From positions 113,642 through 177,331 of the forward strand of contig NZ_BMQQ01000010.1 of assembly GCF_014648195.1 (NCBI RefSeq): a stretch of 63,690 bases of DNA, in the 5' to 3' direction. The DNA is from Streptomyces purpureus. Lineage in GTDB: Bacteria > Actinomycetota > Actinomycetes > Streptomycetales > Streptomycetaceae. Position numbers and translations under genes: made by a program. The notes beneath the pieces were generated by a model. The model worked only from the letters and a program-made list of their open reading frames with translations. It was not told where the DNA came from and made no database searches. Position 1 is the first letter of the stretch, and every line of letters starts with the position of its first letter. Shown here one piece after another: positions 8,970-17,384 of this stretch.

Positions 8970-11501
8970 CTACTCGGTCTTGATGGCGGAGAGCATGTTC
9001 AGCTTCGCGGCGCTGCGGGCCGGCCACATCGCGGCCAGCACACCCACCAGGCCGGCGAGCAGCAGGCAGATGCCGATGGTGTCCCACGGCAGCACCAGCG
9101 CGTAACCGGGCAGGCTGTTCTTGAAGGTCTGGCCGATCGCCCAGCCGAGGAACGCGCCGAGCCCGATGCCGACCACCGCGCCGAACAGCGAGATGACCAC
9201 GGCCTCCAGACGGACCATCCGCTTCACCCGGCGCCGGTCCAGACCGATCGCCCGCAGCATGCCGATCTCCTGCTGCCGCTCGAACACCGACATGGCGAGG
9301 GTGTTGACGACACCGAGGACCGCGATGAGCAGGGCCATCGCCAGCAGGCCGTACATGATGTTCAGCATCATGTTGATGGCACCGCCGAAGGTGTCCTTGA
9401 TGTCCTTCTTGTCGAGGAAGGTGATCGCCGGGTTGTCGCCCAGGGAGGTGATCAGCGCCTTCTCGTTGGCCGCCGACTCGCCGCTCTCCATCTTCACGAA
9501 GATCTGCGGGATGTACGGCCGGACGTCATGGGCGTCGAGGATCTTCGCGTCGATCAGGACCGGCGAGACGAACTCGCTGTCCTTGACGATCGCGCCGACC
9601 GTCAGCTTGCCGGTCTTGTCGTCGCTGAACTTCACCGGCAGCGAGTCACCGACCTTCCAGCCCTTCTTCTCGGCCGTCTTGTCGGCGACCGCGATCTTGC
9701 CCTCGGCGAGCGAGGCGAGGCTGCCGCTGCGCACGTCGAGGTTGATGACCTTCTCGATCGCACCGGGGGTGACACCGGAGGCCGACGCGAAGTCGCCCTT
9801 CAGCTCCAGGTATCCGGCCTGCTGCGGCGAGACCGCGCTCACGCCCGGCGCCTTCTCCAGCGCGGTCAGCGCCGTCTTGTCCAGGCCCTCGCCGCTGGCC
9901 ATGGTGACCATGTAGTCGGCGCGGATCTGGTCCGTGGTCGTCTTGTCCAGGGCCGTGCCGACCGTGGCGCCCAGCACCGACAGACCGGTGACCAGCGTCA
10001 GGCCGATCGCCAGCGCGGAGGCGGTGGCGCCGGTACGGCGCGGGTTGCGCACCGCGTTCTGCCCGGCGAGCTTGCCCGCCACCCCGAACGGGCCGGTGAG
10101 CAGCGGACGTACCAGCGCGATGACCGGGCGGGACAGCAGCGGGATCAGCACGATCACACCGACGAGGGTGAGGAACGCGCCCGCGCCGATGGTCATCCGG
10201 CCGCTCTCGCCGCCGGCGCCCGCGCCCATCACGATCGCCGCCGCGCCGAGCGCGGTCAGCACGCCGCCGATGGAGTTGCGCAGCACCAGCGACTTGGTGG
10301 TGGCCACCGCGTGGACGCTGCTCATCGCGGCGACCGGCGGGATCTTCGCGGCCCGGCGGCCGGGCAGCCAGGCGGCGAACATCGTGATCAGTACGCCGAC
10401 GGCGAGGGCCGCGATCACCGGGGTGGCGGTGAGGACCAGCGGACCGCCGGGGATCTTCATGCCGAAGGCGGACATCCCGGAGCGCAGCGCGACCGCCAGG
10501 GCCACACCGAGGCCGAAGCCTACGGCGGAGGCGACCAGACCGACCACACCGGCCTCGGCCAGCACCGAGCGCGTGATCTGCCGGCGCGAGGCGCCGACGG
10601 CGCGCATCAGCGCCAGCTCCTTGGTGCGCTGGGCGACCAGCATGGTGAAGGTGTTGGAGATGAGGAAGACACCGACGAAGAGTGCGATGCCGGCGAAGCC
10701 GAGCAGTACCTGCTTGAGGGTGCCGAGACCCTCCTCGATCATCTGCGCCTGCTCGTCGGCGAGCTCCTGCCCGGTCCGGGCGTCGGCCTCCTCGGGCACC
10801 AGCGGCTTGACCTGGCCGAGGAGCTTGTCCGCGTCGGCGCCCTTGGCGGCGGCGACCGAGATCTCCTGGAAGTAGCCGGCCTTCAGGTAGAGCTTCTGGG
10901 CGACGGGCGTGTCGAACAGGACCAGGCTGCCGCCCGCGTTGACGGCGCCGTCCTCGGTGGTGAAGACACCGGAGAGGGTGTACTCCTTCACCGGGCCGTT
11001 GGTGGCCACGCGCACCGTGTCACCGGTCTTGTAGCCGCCCTTGTCGGCGGTCTCCTGGTCCAGGGCGATCTGGTCGGCCCGCACCGGGCCCGAGCCTTTG
11101 GCGAAGTCGTACGCCGGGTCCTTGCCGTCCTTGCCGGGGCTGAAGTTCGTGCCCTTGTTGGACCAGCCGGCACCGATCAGCTTGCCGTCCTTGTCCGGGA
11201 CACCGGCGAAGCCGCTGACCCGGCCGGTGGCCTTCTCGACCCCGTCGAGCTGCCCGATCTTCGTCAGGGCCTGCTGGGAGAGGCCGGGCACCGACTTGGG
11301 GTCGTCCGGGTTGGTGACCAGGGTCACGGCGACCGCGACCTTGTCGTAGCTCTTGGCCGACTGGTTGCGGAAGGCGTTGGAGAGGGTGTCGGTGAACACC
11401 AGGGTGCCGGAGACGAAGGCCACGCCGAGCATGACGGCGAGAACGGTCATCAGCAGCCTGGCCTTGTGCGCGAGCACGTTGCGCAAGGCGGTACGGAACA
11501 T
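8970..11501 (-). CDS. MacB/FtsX-type ABC transporter permease
   Basis: An 843-residue membrane protein. It starts with the usual short cytoplasmic stretch and a transmembrane helix (MFRTALRNVLAHKARLLMTVLAVMLGVAF). A large extracellular domain of about 200 residues follows, then an FtsX core of three helices (LFVGVFLISNTFTMLVAQRTKELALMR, with the RTKE-ALMRAVGASRRQI coupling motif). A second half repeats this plan and ends in an FtsX domain with QQEIGMLRAIGLDRRRVKRM. This duplicated form is common in Actinobacteria. It is encoded 53 bases downstream of its ATPase. The substrate is unknown; such transporters often act on peptides, lipids or antibiotics, or do mechanical work on the envelope. Confidence 0.93.
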   Translation of the reverse strand: MFRTALRNVLAHKARLLMTVLAVMLGVAFVSGTLVFTDTLSNAFRNQSAKSYDKVAVAVTLVTNPDDPKSVPGLSQQALTKIGQLDGVEKATGRVSGFAGVPDKDGKLIGAGWSNKGTNFSPGKDGKDPAYDFAKGSGPVRADQIALDQETADKGGYKTGDTVRVATNGPVKEYTLSGVFTTEDGAVNAGGSLVLFDTPVAQKLYLKAGYFQEISVAAAKGADADKLLGQVKPLVPEEADARTGQELADEQAQMIEEGLGTLKQVLLGFAGIALFVGVFLISNTFTMLVAQRTKELALMRAVGASRRQITRSVLAEAGVVGLVASAVGFGLGVALAVALRSGMSAFGMKIPGGPLVLTATPVIAALAVGVLITMFAAWLPGRRAAKIPPVAAMSSVHAVATTKSLVLRNSIGGVLTALGAAAIVMGAGAGGESGRMTIGAGAFLTLVGVIVLIPLLSRPVIALVRPLLTGPFGVAGKLAGQNAVRNPRRTGATASALAIGLTLVTGLSVLGATVGTALDKTTTDQIRADYMVTMASGEGLDKTALTALEKAPGVSAVSPQQAGYLELKGDFASASGVTPGAIEKVINLDVRSGSLASLAEGKIAVADKTAEKKGWKVGDSLPVKFSDDKTGKLTVGAIVKDSEFVSPVLIDAKILDAHDVRPYIPQIFVKMESGESAANEKALITSLGDNPAITFLDKKDIKDTFGGAINMMLNIMYGLLAMALLIAVLGVVNTLAMSVFERQQEIGMLRAIGLDRRRVKRMVRLEAVVISLFGAVVGIGLGAFLGWAIGQTFKNSLPGYALVLPWDTIGICLLLAGLVGVLAAMWPARSAAKLNMLSAIKTE

Positions 11502-11554
11502 GAGGAGTCAGTCCTGGGAGTGGGAGCCGGGAAGGATCGGAAGGACCGGGCGGA

Positions 11555-12325
11555 TCAGCTCGTGCGGCCCTTGGCGTCGAAGGCCTTCATCCGGTCGAGG
11601 ACACCGTCGGCGGTGGGGGAGAGCATCTCGTCCACGATGCTGCCGTCGGCGAGGAAGATCACGCGGTCCGCGTAGGAGGCGGCCACCGGGTCGTGGGTGA
11701 CCATGACGACGGTCTGGCCGAGTTCGCGGACGGAATTGCGCAGGAAGCCCAGCACCTCGGCGCCGGAGCGCGAGTCCAGGTTTCCGGTCGGCTCGTCACC
11801 GAAGATGATCTCCGGTCGGGAGGCCAGGGCGCGGGCCACGGCCACGCGCTGCTGCTGGCCGCCGGAGAGCTGCGCGGGTCGGTGGGAGAGGCGCCCGGAC
11901 AGGCCGATCATGTCGATCACGCGCTCCACCCACTCCTTGTCGGCCTTGCGGCCGGCGATGTCCATGGGGAGCGTGATGTTCTCCATCGCGGTCAGGGTCG
12001 GCAGCAGGTTGAAGGCCTGGAAGATGAAGCCGATCTTGTCGCGGCGCAGCTGGGTCAGCTGCTTGTCCTTGAGGGTGGACAGCTCGGTGTCGCCGATCCG
12101 TACGGAGCCGCTGGTGAAGGAGTCAAGGCCGGCCACGCAGTGCATCAGCGTGGACTTGCCGGAGCCGGACGGGCCCATGATCGCGGTGAACTCGCCCTGC
12201 CGGAAGTCGACGGTGACCCGGTTGAGCGCGACCACCTGGGTCTCGCCCTGTCCGTAGACCTTGGACAGATCCTGGGCGCGGGCGGCCACCGCGGTGGCGC
12301 GGTGGGCGTAGGAGGTGGTGGTCAC
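11555..12325 (-). CDS. MacB/LolD-type ABC transporter ATP-binding protein
   Basis: A 256-residue cytoplasmic ATPase partnering the permease just downstream. Walker A is GPSGSGKST (residues 51-59). Q-loop FQAFNLLPTLT, signature LSGGQQQRVAVARAL, Walker B IIFGDEPTGNLD and the switch histidine in MVTHDP are all present, so it should be active. I take the GTG at 12325 (VTTTSYAH), preceded by AGGAGT, rather than the 28-codon-longer in-frame start, whose extra residues are not family-like. It is divergent from bldA. Confidence 0.93.
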   Translation of the reverse strand: MTTTSYAHRATAVAARAQDLSKVYGQGETQVVALNRVTVDFRQGEFTAIMGPSGSGKSTLMHCVAGLDSFTSGSVRIGDTELSTLKDKQLTQLRRDKIGFIFQAFNLLPTLTAMENITLPMDIAGRKADKEWVERVIDMIGLSGRLSHRPAQLSGGQQQRVAVARALASRPEIIFGDEPTGNLDSRSGAEVLGFLRNSVRELGQTVVMVTHDPVAASYADRVIFLADGSIVDEMLSPTADGVLDRMKAFDAKGRTS

Positions 12326-12677
12326 GGAAGCGACTCCTGTCACAGGTGCGGTGTCTGGAAGAACACCTCCATCCTCATCGCGGAATCCGCCCGGGACGTC
12401 CGTCCGCATGCCCGTTCCTGGGGCCCTCTGGAGTCGGACCGGGGGGCTCGCCCCTCCTCCTTTGGTATGACACCGACCCCGAGAGGCGACGACTTTCCGT
12501 CATTCCCCCGGGTACGCATTTGCGGCTGCGAGCCCGGCCATCCTCCGGGAGAACGCGCTCCATCAGCGCTGACGTACCCTCAGTCGTCAATAAAATAAGA
12601 CAACATCGGGCTGGTGTTCCGCTGATCGGGGGATGCGTCCGGATAGGCTCATGTGCCAACGCAGAGCCGCGCGCCAT
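12326..12677. promoter_or_regulatory. Divergent intergenic region between ABC operon and bldA
   Basis: No credible gene. It contains a local AT-rich stretch, unusual here (12587-12607, TCAATAAAATAAGACAA), and a possible sigma-70-like -10 hexamer for bldA, TAGGCT (12644-12649). The -35 match at 12621-12626 is only weak. The promoter call is tentative. Confidence 0.35.
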
Positions 12678-12759
12678 GCCCGGATGGTGGAATGCAGACA
12701 CGGCGAGCTTAAACCTCGCTGCCCTCGCGGGCGTGCCGGTTCAAGTCCGGCTCCGGGCA
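12678..12759 (+). tRNA. bldA: tRNA-Leu(UAA), bldA
   Basis: A complete class II tRNA: acceptor GCCCGGA (12678-12684) with TCCGGGC (12752-12758), D arm, and anticodon stem GCGAG/CTCGC around the loop CTTAAAC. The anticodon UAA is at 12710-12712. A variable arm (GCCC-tcgc-GGGC) and a T arm containing GTTCAAGT complete it; CCA is not encoded. In Streptomyces this is the only tRNA decoding UUA. Its late accumulation limits translation of the few TTA-containing genes for development and secondary metabolism. Two such genes are in this window (polysaccharide deacetylase at 42.7 kb, XRE regulator at 37.1 kb). Confidence 0.97.
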
Positions 12760-12876
12760 CTCATGAGCCGGGCGGAAGATCGCCCGCAGCCGACCAGGAC
12801 GCACCGCCCCGGCCCCGGGGCCCGTCCCCTCCTCCCGCCGCAGGGTCACGATCGCGGAAAGATCCTCCCCGAGCAC

Positions 12877-12900
12877 TAGGGAGATTCTTTTGCTTCCCTA
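12877..12900 (+). terminator. Weak hairpin downstream of bldA
   Basis: TAGGGA (12877-12882) and TCCCTA (12895-12900) flank a 12-base T-rich loop. It could end the bldA transcript but is only 6 bp long. Confidence 0.35.
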
Positions 12901-12945
12901 TTACTCTTGACGCAAGGCCGCGCAGTGCGGCCATGGAGGAGTGAG

Positions 12946-13851
12946 ATGAGGAGCAGCAACCCGGTCTTCTCGCGACGGGGGTTCAGCCGCGACAACGGCT
13001 ACGCCGGCTTCAACGCGCAGCAGCCGCAGGCCGGGGGCCCCGCCGTTGGAACCAACCCGTACGCGCAGGGCACGGCCAATCCGTACACGGACGGGGCCAC
13101 GAACCCGTACGCCACCAACCCCTACGCCCAGGACGCCCAGCTCGGCGCCCCGCAGCAGGCCCGCGGCAATGTGATGACGATCGACGACGTCGTGAGCCGT
13201 ACGGCCATGACGCTCGGTACGGTCGTGCTCACCGCGGTCCTCTCCTGGATCCTGCTGCCGGTCGACCCGGGCAACCTCGGCAAGTCGTACGGCATCGGTA
13301 TCGGAGCCGCGCTCGTCGCGCTCGTCCTGGCGCTTGTCCAGTCCTTCAAGCGCAAGCCGTCGCCGGCGATCATCCTGGCGTACGCGGCGTTCGAGGGCGT
13401 CTTCCTCGGCGTGATCTCCAGCGTGGTCTCCACGTACATCGCCGACGGTGTGGTGCCCCAGGCGGTGCTCGGCACGATGGCGGTCTTCGCCGGTGTGCTC
13501 TTCGCGTACAAGATGCGCTGGATCCGTGTCACCCGCCGTTTCTACGGCTTCGTGATGGCGGCCGTCATGGGCTTCATGCTCCTGATGGTGGCCAACCTCC
13601 TGTTCGCCGTGATCGGCGGCGGTGACGGTCTCGGCTTCCGCAGCGGCGGCCTCGGCATCCTCTTCGGTGTCATCGGTGTGGTGCTCGGCGCCTGCATCCT
13701 GGCGCTGAACTTCAAGGAGGTCGAGGACGGCATCACCTACGGCGCTCCGCGCGAGGAGTCGTGGGTCGCGGCCTTCGGTCTCACCGTCACGCTGGTGTGG
13801 ATCTACCTGGAGATGCTGCGTCTGCTCTCGATCCTGCAGGGCGACGACTGA
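12946..13851 (+). CDS. Bax inhibitor-1 / YccA family membrane protein
   Basis: A 301-residue protein. A soluble N-terminal part of about 75 residues contains three copies of an NPYA-like motif (TNPYAQ, NPYATNPYAQ). Seven or so hydrophobic segments follow, typical of the BI-1/YccA fold, ending in LVWIYLEMLRLLSIL. The family includes proton-dependent calcium leak channels; the bacterial role is poorly known. The ATG at 12946 has a strong GGAGGAG site. It is a single gene closed by a strong terminator. Confidence 0.9.
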   Translation: MRSSNPVFSRRGFSRDNGYAGFNAQQPQAGGPAVGTNPYAQGTANPYTDGATNPYATNPYAQDAQLGAPQQARGNVMTIDDVVSRTAMTLGTVVLTAVLSWILLPVDPGNLGKSYGIGIGAALVALVLALVQSFKRKPSPAIILAYAAFEGVFLGVISSVVSTYIADGVVPQAVLGTMAVFAGVLFAYKMRWIRVTRRFYGFVMAAVMGFMLLMVANLLFAVIGGGDGLGFRSGGLGILFGVIGVVLGACILALNFKEVEDGITYGAPREESWVAAFGLTVTLVWIYLEMLRLLSILQGDD

Positions 13852-13877
13852 CGCGCGTGTCACGCGTCCGACGCTGA

Positions 13878-13915
13878 CGAAGGGCCCGTCCGGCTTCCGC
13901 CGGGCGGGCCCTTCG
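13878..13915. terminator. 17-bp hairpin terminator, usable in both directions
   Basis: CGAAGGGCCCGTCCGGC (13878-13894) pairs along its whole length with 13899-13915 (one G:T), with a TTCC loop. It separates the convergent BI-1 and DUF4287 genes. Confidence 0.88.
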
Positions 13916-13946
13916 GGGTCGGGGGCTGGTGTCCTTGGGTCGCGGG

Positions 13947-14177
13947 CTAGAGCAGCTTGCGGGCCGCCCGCCTCAGGTCGTACTCGTGGATGATCGCCTT
14001 CGCGTGGCCGTACGCGAGGTTGTGCTCGCCCCGGAGCCAGCTGACCTTCTCCTCGAAGCGGAAGAGGGACGGGCCTTCCTCGACGGCGCGGAGCCAGTCG
14101 GACACTTCACGACCGGTGCAGTGGGGAATGCGGGCGAGCAGATTGCGATGGGTCTCTTCGGAGAAGACGTGGGACAT
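13947..14177 (-). CDS. DUF4287 family small protein
   Basis: A 76-residue cytoplasmic protein. It has the DUF4287-like pattern MSHVFSEETHRNLLARIPHCTGREVSDWL...RFEEKVSWLRGEHNLAYGHAKAIIHEYDLRR. Function is unknown; some proteins with this domain are annotated as DNA-binding or stress-related, without proof. The ATG at 14177 is chosen because GGAGG precedes it with a 5-base gap; a longer in-frame opening exists upstream but lacks a site. Confidence 0.75.
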   Translation of the reverse strand: MSHVFSEETHRNLLARIPHCTGREVSDWLRAVEEGPSLFRFEEKVSWLRGEHNLAYGHAKAIIHEYDLRRAARKLL

Positions 14178-14303
14178 CGGCGCCTCCGGACGCGTATTGC
14201 TTGCGCGTTGCGTTGGGTTCCGCATCGTTGAGTTCCTTCACGCCACCGTGCCCGAGCGTTCGCCCGTTGGCAACAGTGCGGGGACGGCGCATAGGGTCGC
14301 ACC

Positions 14304-14630
14304 GTGCTTGATACGAGTGAACTGACCGCCGCCGCAGAGCGGTTCGCCGACCGCCTGCGGGCCGCCCCGCAGAGCCGCCTCCAGCGCGGCGCGGCCGCCG
14401 AAGGGCTCGCGCTGGCACGGGAGTTGGCGGTCAGGGCGCAGCGCGTCGAGGAGCCCGGGACGCAGCCGCGGACCATGCCCGACGCGGGCGTGTTCGCGGT
14501 CGCGGACCAGCTTCTGGTCGCCGCGCACGATTGTGCCGAGGCACTGAGAACGGCCCCGGCCGGCTCCCAGGAGGAGCTGGACGAGGCCGTACGGGCGGTG
14601 CGGGAGGCGATGGCGCGGTCAGGGCTCTGA
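14304..14630 (+). CDS. Conserved hypothetical protein, helical, 108 residues
   Basis: I do not recognise a named family. The protein is Ala/Arg/Glu-rich and should be almost entirely helical, with no signal peptide or membrane segment. The frame has strong third-position GC bias and a GTG start. It is divergent from the DUF4287 gene, with about 125 bases between them. Its function cannot be inferred. Confidence 0.65.
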   Translation: MLDTSELTAAAERFADRLRAAPQSRLQRGAAAEGLALARELAVRAQRVEEPGTQPRTMPDAGVFAVADQLLVAAHDCAEALRTAPAGSQEELDEAVRAVREAMARSGL

Positions 14631-14671
14631 AGCCCTGAGGGAGGCTCTGGGGGGCGCCTGAGGCGCCTGCT

Positions 14672-14796
14672 GGGCCTGCGCGCGCGGGCGGAGCGGCCGA
14701 CTGGTCACGGCGGTGCCGGCTGGTCCCGGACCTGAGGGCGCCGTGGACCGAGGCCCCCGCCGGGCCTGCTCGCGCGAGCCGGGCGGCCGGCTGGTC
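14672..14796. repeat. Imperfect 35-bp direct repeat in intergenic DNA
   Basis: Bases 14672-14706 and 14762-14796 agree at 30 of 35 positions and lie 90 bases apart, in a gene-free stretch (14631-14863) that otherwise shows nothing recognisable. A local duplication of GC-rich sequence is the simplest reading. Confidence 0.5.
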
Positions 14797-14863
14797 GTGG
14801 ACCCGGCGACCGCCCAGGCGGTGGCCGACGCACCGCCGCCGGGCGGGCCCGGACTGCCGGGCG

Positions 14864-15781
14864 CTACAGCGACGCTATGACGCGGTCGGCGAGGATGTAG
14901 ACGTTGTCGTCGCCGCGCTCGTCGGAGCCGCCGCAGGAGAACGTCAGGGCGTACGCGCCGGAGACACCGGAACCGCCGAGCAGGACCGGCGTGCGGCCCG
15001 CCCGCAGCGCCTCGGCGAGACGTTCGGCGGTCTCGCGGTGGCCCGGGGTCATGCAGAGCGTGGTGCCGTCGGCGAAGACGTACACGTCGAGCGTGCCGAG
15101 CGGGCCGGGCCGGACGTCGGCGAGGGCCGTGCCGGTCTCGGCGAGCTCCTCCAGCCGGGCCACAGTCCGCTCATGGTCGGTGGCGACCGGGGTCTGGACC
15201 GGCACGAAGTCGGGGTGCGAGGGGTGGCGGCGGCGGGCCGCGGCGAGCTCGGGGGAGTCCTCGGCGAACTCGGTGTACTCGGCGAACTCGGCCGTCTCCG
15301 GCTGGTCCGTGAAGTCGGCGAGGTCCGCCAGCTCGGCCAGCTCCGCGAGCTCCGCCAGGTCGTCGAGGCGGCCGTCGGCGTCCGGGCCCATGGACTCCAG
15401 GCCGGCGAGGTCGGCCTGACGCGGCACGAAGTACGGGCCGCCGTCCTCGGCCGGTCCGCCCAGACCGCTGAGCAGGGAGGGGGCGTCGGCGGCGTCCCGG
15501 GCCTCCTGCGCCGCCCAGAAGGCACGCGCCTCGGCCAGTTCGCGCTCCCGCTCCTCGGCCAGGGCCTCGGCGACCGCGGCGCGGATCTCCTCGGCGGGGG
15601 TCACGGACTCGGCGTCACGGGCGTGCGGCACGCTGACCGTACGGCCCGCCTCGGCGGCCGCCAGTTCGGTCCGCAGGGCGACGATCTGCTTGCGCAGCCC
15701 GTGGGCGGCGTGCAGGGCAGCGGCGCCCACGGCCGTGGCGGCGGCCGTGGTCAGCAGCAGGGCAAGAGGCATGGCGCTCAC
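14864..15781 (-). CDS. Membrane-anchored hypothetical protein with Asp/Leu/Ala/Glu repeats
   Basis: A 305-residue protein. One N-terminal hydrophobic segment (MPLALLLTTAAATAVGAAAL) acts as signal anchor, followed by a helical, probably coiled-coil region (residues 30-90). An acidic repeat follows (DLAELAELAELADLADF, then FAEYTEFAED), and the C-terminal domain of about 110 residues carries one conserved-looking CGG motif. I do not recognise a family. The GTG at 15781 has GGGAG seven bases upstream; an ATG at 15772 is an alternative. It has its own promoter region after the thiolase hairpin. Confidence 0.7.
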   Translation of the reverse strand: MSAMPLALLLTTAAATAVGAAALHAAHGLRKQIVALRTELAAAEAGRTVSVPHARDAESVTPAEEIRAAVAEALAEERERELAEARAFWAAQEARDAADAPSLLSGLGGPAEDGGPYFVPRQADLAGLESMGPDADGRLDDLAELAELAELADLADFTDQPETAEFAEYTEFAEDSPELAAARRRHPSHPDFVPVQTPVATDHERTVARLEELAETGTALADVRPGPLGTLDVYVFADGTTLCMTPGHRETAERLAEALRAGRTPVLLGGSGVSGAYALTFSCGGSDERGDDNVYILADRVIASL

Positions 15782-15931
15782 TGACGTACTCCCGGTTCCG
15801 AGTCGATCCCCCGACTTCCTACATCAGCTTGTCGTGGACCTGCGCCCCCTGTCAGTGCATTACGTCACGAAATGGACAGGTATTTGGGCCTGATGTTTAA
15901 CCCCATAACTGCTGTGACCTGGGAAAACGTC

Positions 15932-15966
15932 TCTCCCCCGGGATGTAGGTCACATCCTGGGGGAGA
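15932..15966 (-). terminator. Hairpin terminator downstream of the thiolase gene
   Basis: TCTCCCCCGGGATGT (15932-15946) pairs with 15952-15966 over 15 bp with one G:T, around a 5-base loop, 50 bases beyond the thiolase stop on the minus strand. The rest of 15782-16016 shows no feature I can name. Confidence 0.75.
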
Positions 15967-16016
15967 TTCGGTCACGGCTGGGACGCGGCGCGGTTAGGAG
16001 ACCCGCTCGGGGCTTT

Positions 16017-17237
16017 TCAGCTCATCCGCTCGATGACCATGGCCATGCCCTGGCCGCCGCCCACGCACATGGTCTCAAGACCGAACTGCTTGTCGTGGAA
16101 CTGGAGGCTGTTGATCAGCGTGCCGGTGATCCGGGCGCCGGTCATGCCGAAGGGGTGGCCGACGGCGATGGCGCCGCCGTTGACGTTCAGCTTCTCCAGC
16201 GGGATGTTCAGGTCCCGGTAGGAGGGGATGACCTGGGCCGCGAAGGCCTCGTTGATCTCGAACAGGTCGATGTCGTCGACGGTCAGGCCGGCCCGCTTGA
16301 GCGCCTGCTTCGACGCCTCCACCGGACCCAGGCCCATGATCTCCGGCGACAGGCCGGTGACACCGGTCGACACGATCCGGGCGAGCGGGGTGAGGCCGAG
16401 CTCCCGGGCCTTGGTGTCGCTCATGATGACGAGGGCGGCGGCGCCGTCGTTCAGCGGGCAGCAGTTGGCGGCCGTGACCAGGCCGTCGGGGCGGAAGACC
16501 GGCTTGAGGCCCTGCACGCCCTCCAGGGTCACGCCGGCGCGCGGGCCGTCGTCCGTGGAGACGACGGTGCCGTCCGGGGTCGTGATCGGGGTGATCTCGC
16601 GCTCCCAGAAGCCGTTCTTGATGGCTTCCTCGGCGAGGTTCTGCGACCGCACGCCGAACTCGTCCATGTCCGCGCGGGTCACGCCCTTGAGCCGGGCCAG
16701 GTTCTCGGCGGTCTGGCCCATGGCGATGTACGCGTCCGGGATCAGGCCGTCCTCGCGCGGGTCGTGCCAGTCGGTGCCCTCCTGCTGGGCGCGCTCGGCG
16801 GTGCGGGCCTCGGCGTCGGCGAAGAGGGGGTTGTGGGTGTCCGGCAGTCCGTCGCTGGTGCCCTTGACGCTCCGGGACACCATCTCGACACCGGCGGAGA
16901 TGAAGACGTCGCCCTCGCCGGCCTTGATGGCGTGCAGCGCCATCCGGGAGGTCTGGAGGGAGGAGGAGCAGTAGCGGGTGATGGTGCAGCCCGGGAGGTG
17001 GTCCATCCCCATCTGCACGGCGACGATCCGCCCCAGGTTGTGCCCCTGCTCGCCGCCGGGCAGACCGCAGCCCAGCATCAGGTCGTCGATCTCGCGCGGG
17101 TCCAGCTCGGGCACCTTCGCGAGCGCGGCCTGGATGATCGTGGCGGTCAGATCGTCGGGCCGGACGTCCTTGAGGGAGCCCTTGAAGGCCCGGCCGATGG
17201 GGGAACGGGCGGCAGAGACGATCACGGCTTCGGGCAT
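16017..17237 (-). CDS. Acetyl-CoA C-acyltransferase (thiolase II family)
   Basis: A 406-residue enzyme that cleaves 3-ketoacyl-CoA or condenses two acyl-CoAs. The nucleophilic Cys90 lies in [10 protein letters not shown]. The other catalytic elements are [21 protein letters not shown] and the C-terminal MCVGGGQG, all intact, so it should be active. The ATG at 17237 gives the family-typical start [16 protein letters not shown] TetR-type operator lies about 100 bases upstream, suggesting control by fatty-acid or acyl-CoA level, as in beta-oxidation regulons. No partner dehydrogenase or hydratase is adjacent. Confidence 0.95.
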   Translation of the reverse strand: MPEAVIVSAARSPIGRAFKGSLKDVRPDDLTATIIQAALAKVPELDPREIDDLMLGCGLPGGEQGHNLGRIVAVQMGMDHLPGCTITRYCSSSLQTSRMALHAIKAGEGDVFISAGVEMVSRSVKGTSDGLPDTHNPLFADAEARTAERAQQEGTDWHDPREDGLIPDAYIAMGQTAENLARLKGVTRADMDEFGVRSQNLAEEAIKNGFWEREITPITTPDGTVVSTDDGPRAGVTLEGVQGLKPVFRPDGLVTAANCCPLNDGAAALVIMSDTKARELGLTPLARIVSTGVTGLSPEIMGLGPVEASKQALKRAGLTVDDIDLFEINEAFAAQVIPSYRDLNIPLEKLNVNGGAIAVGHPFGMTGARITGTLINSLQFHDKQFGLETMCVGGGQGMAMVIERMS

Positions 17238-17334
17238 CACGGCTCCAAGGGGGCGGGATTGCGGGACTGACTGGGAAGTTACCCGCACGTATCGCGTTGG
17301 TCACGGTGCTGGGTGTGTGATGCGGGCCTCTTTT

Positions 17335-17350
17335 CTAAGCGAGCGCTCAG
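17335..17350. promoter_or_regulatory. Putative TetR-family operator upstream of thiolase
   Basis: CTAAGCGAGCGCTCAG has the symmetry CTnAGCG-nn-CGCTnAG, a pattern common for TetR regulators of lipid metabolism. It sits 98 bases before the thiolase ATG, where a promoter is expected. Confidence 0.5.
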
Positions 17351-17384
17351 TGGGTGCGGGCCAGGGGACGTCCTGGGCCCCAGG

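Noticed and set aside
12907..12945. TTGACG at about 12907 as a promoter for the Bax-inhibitor-1 gene
   Set aside because: It is too close to the start codon at 12946 to leave room for a -10 box and a leader, and no -10 match lies at the right distance.
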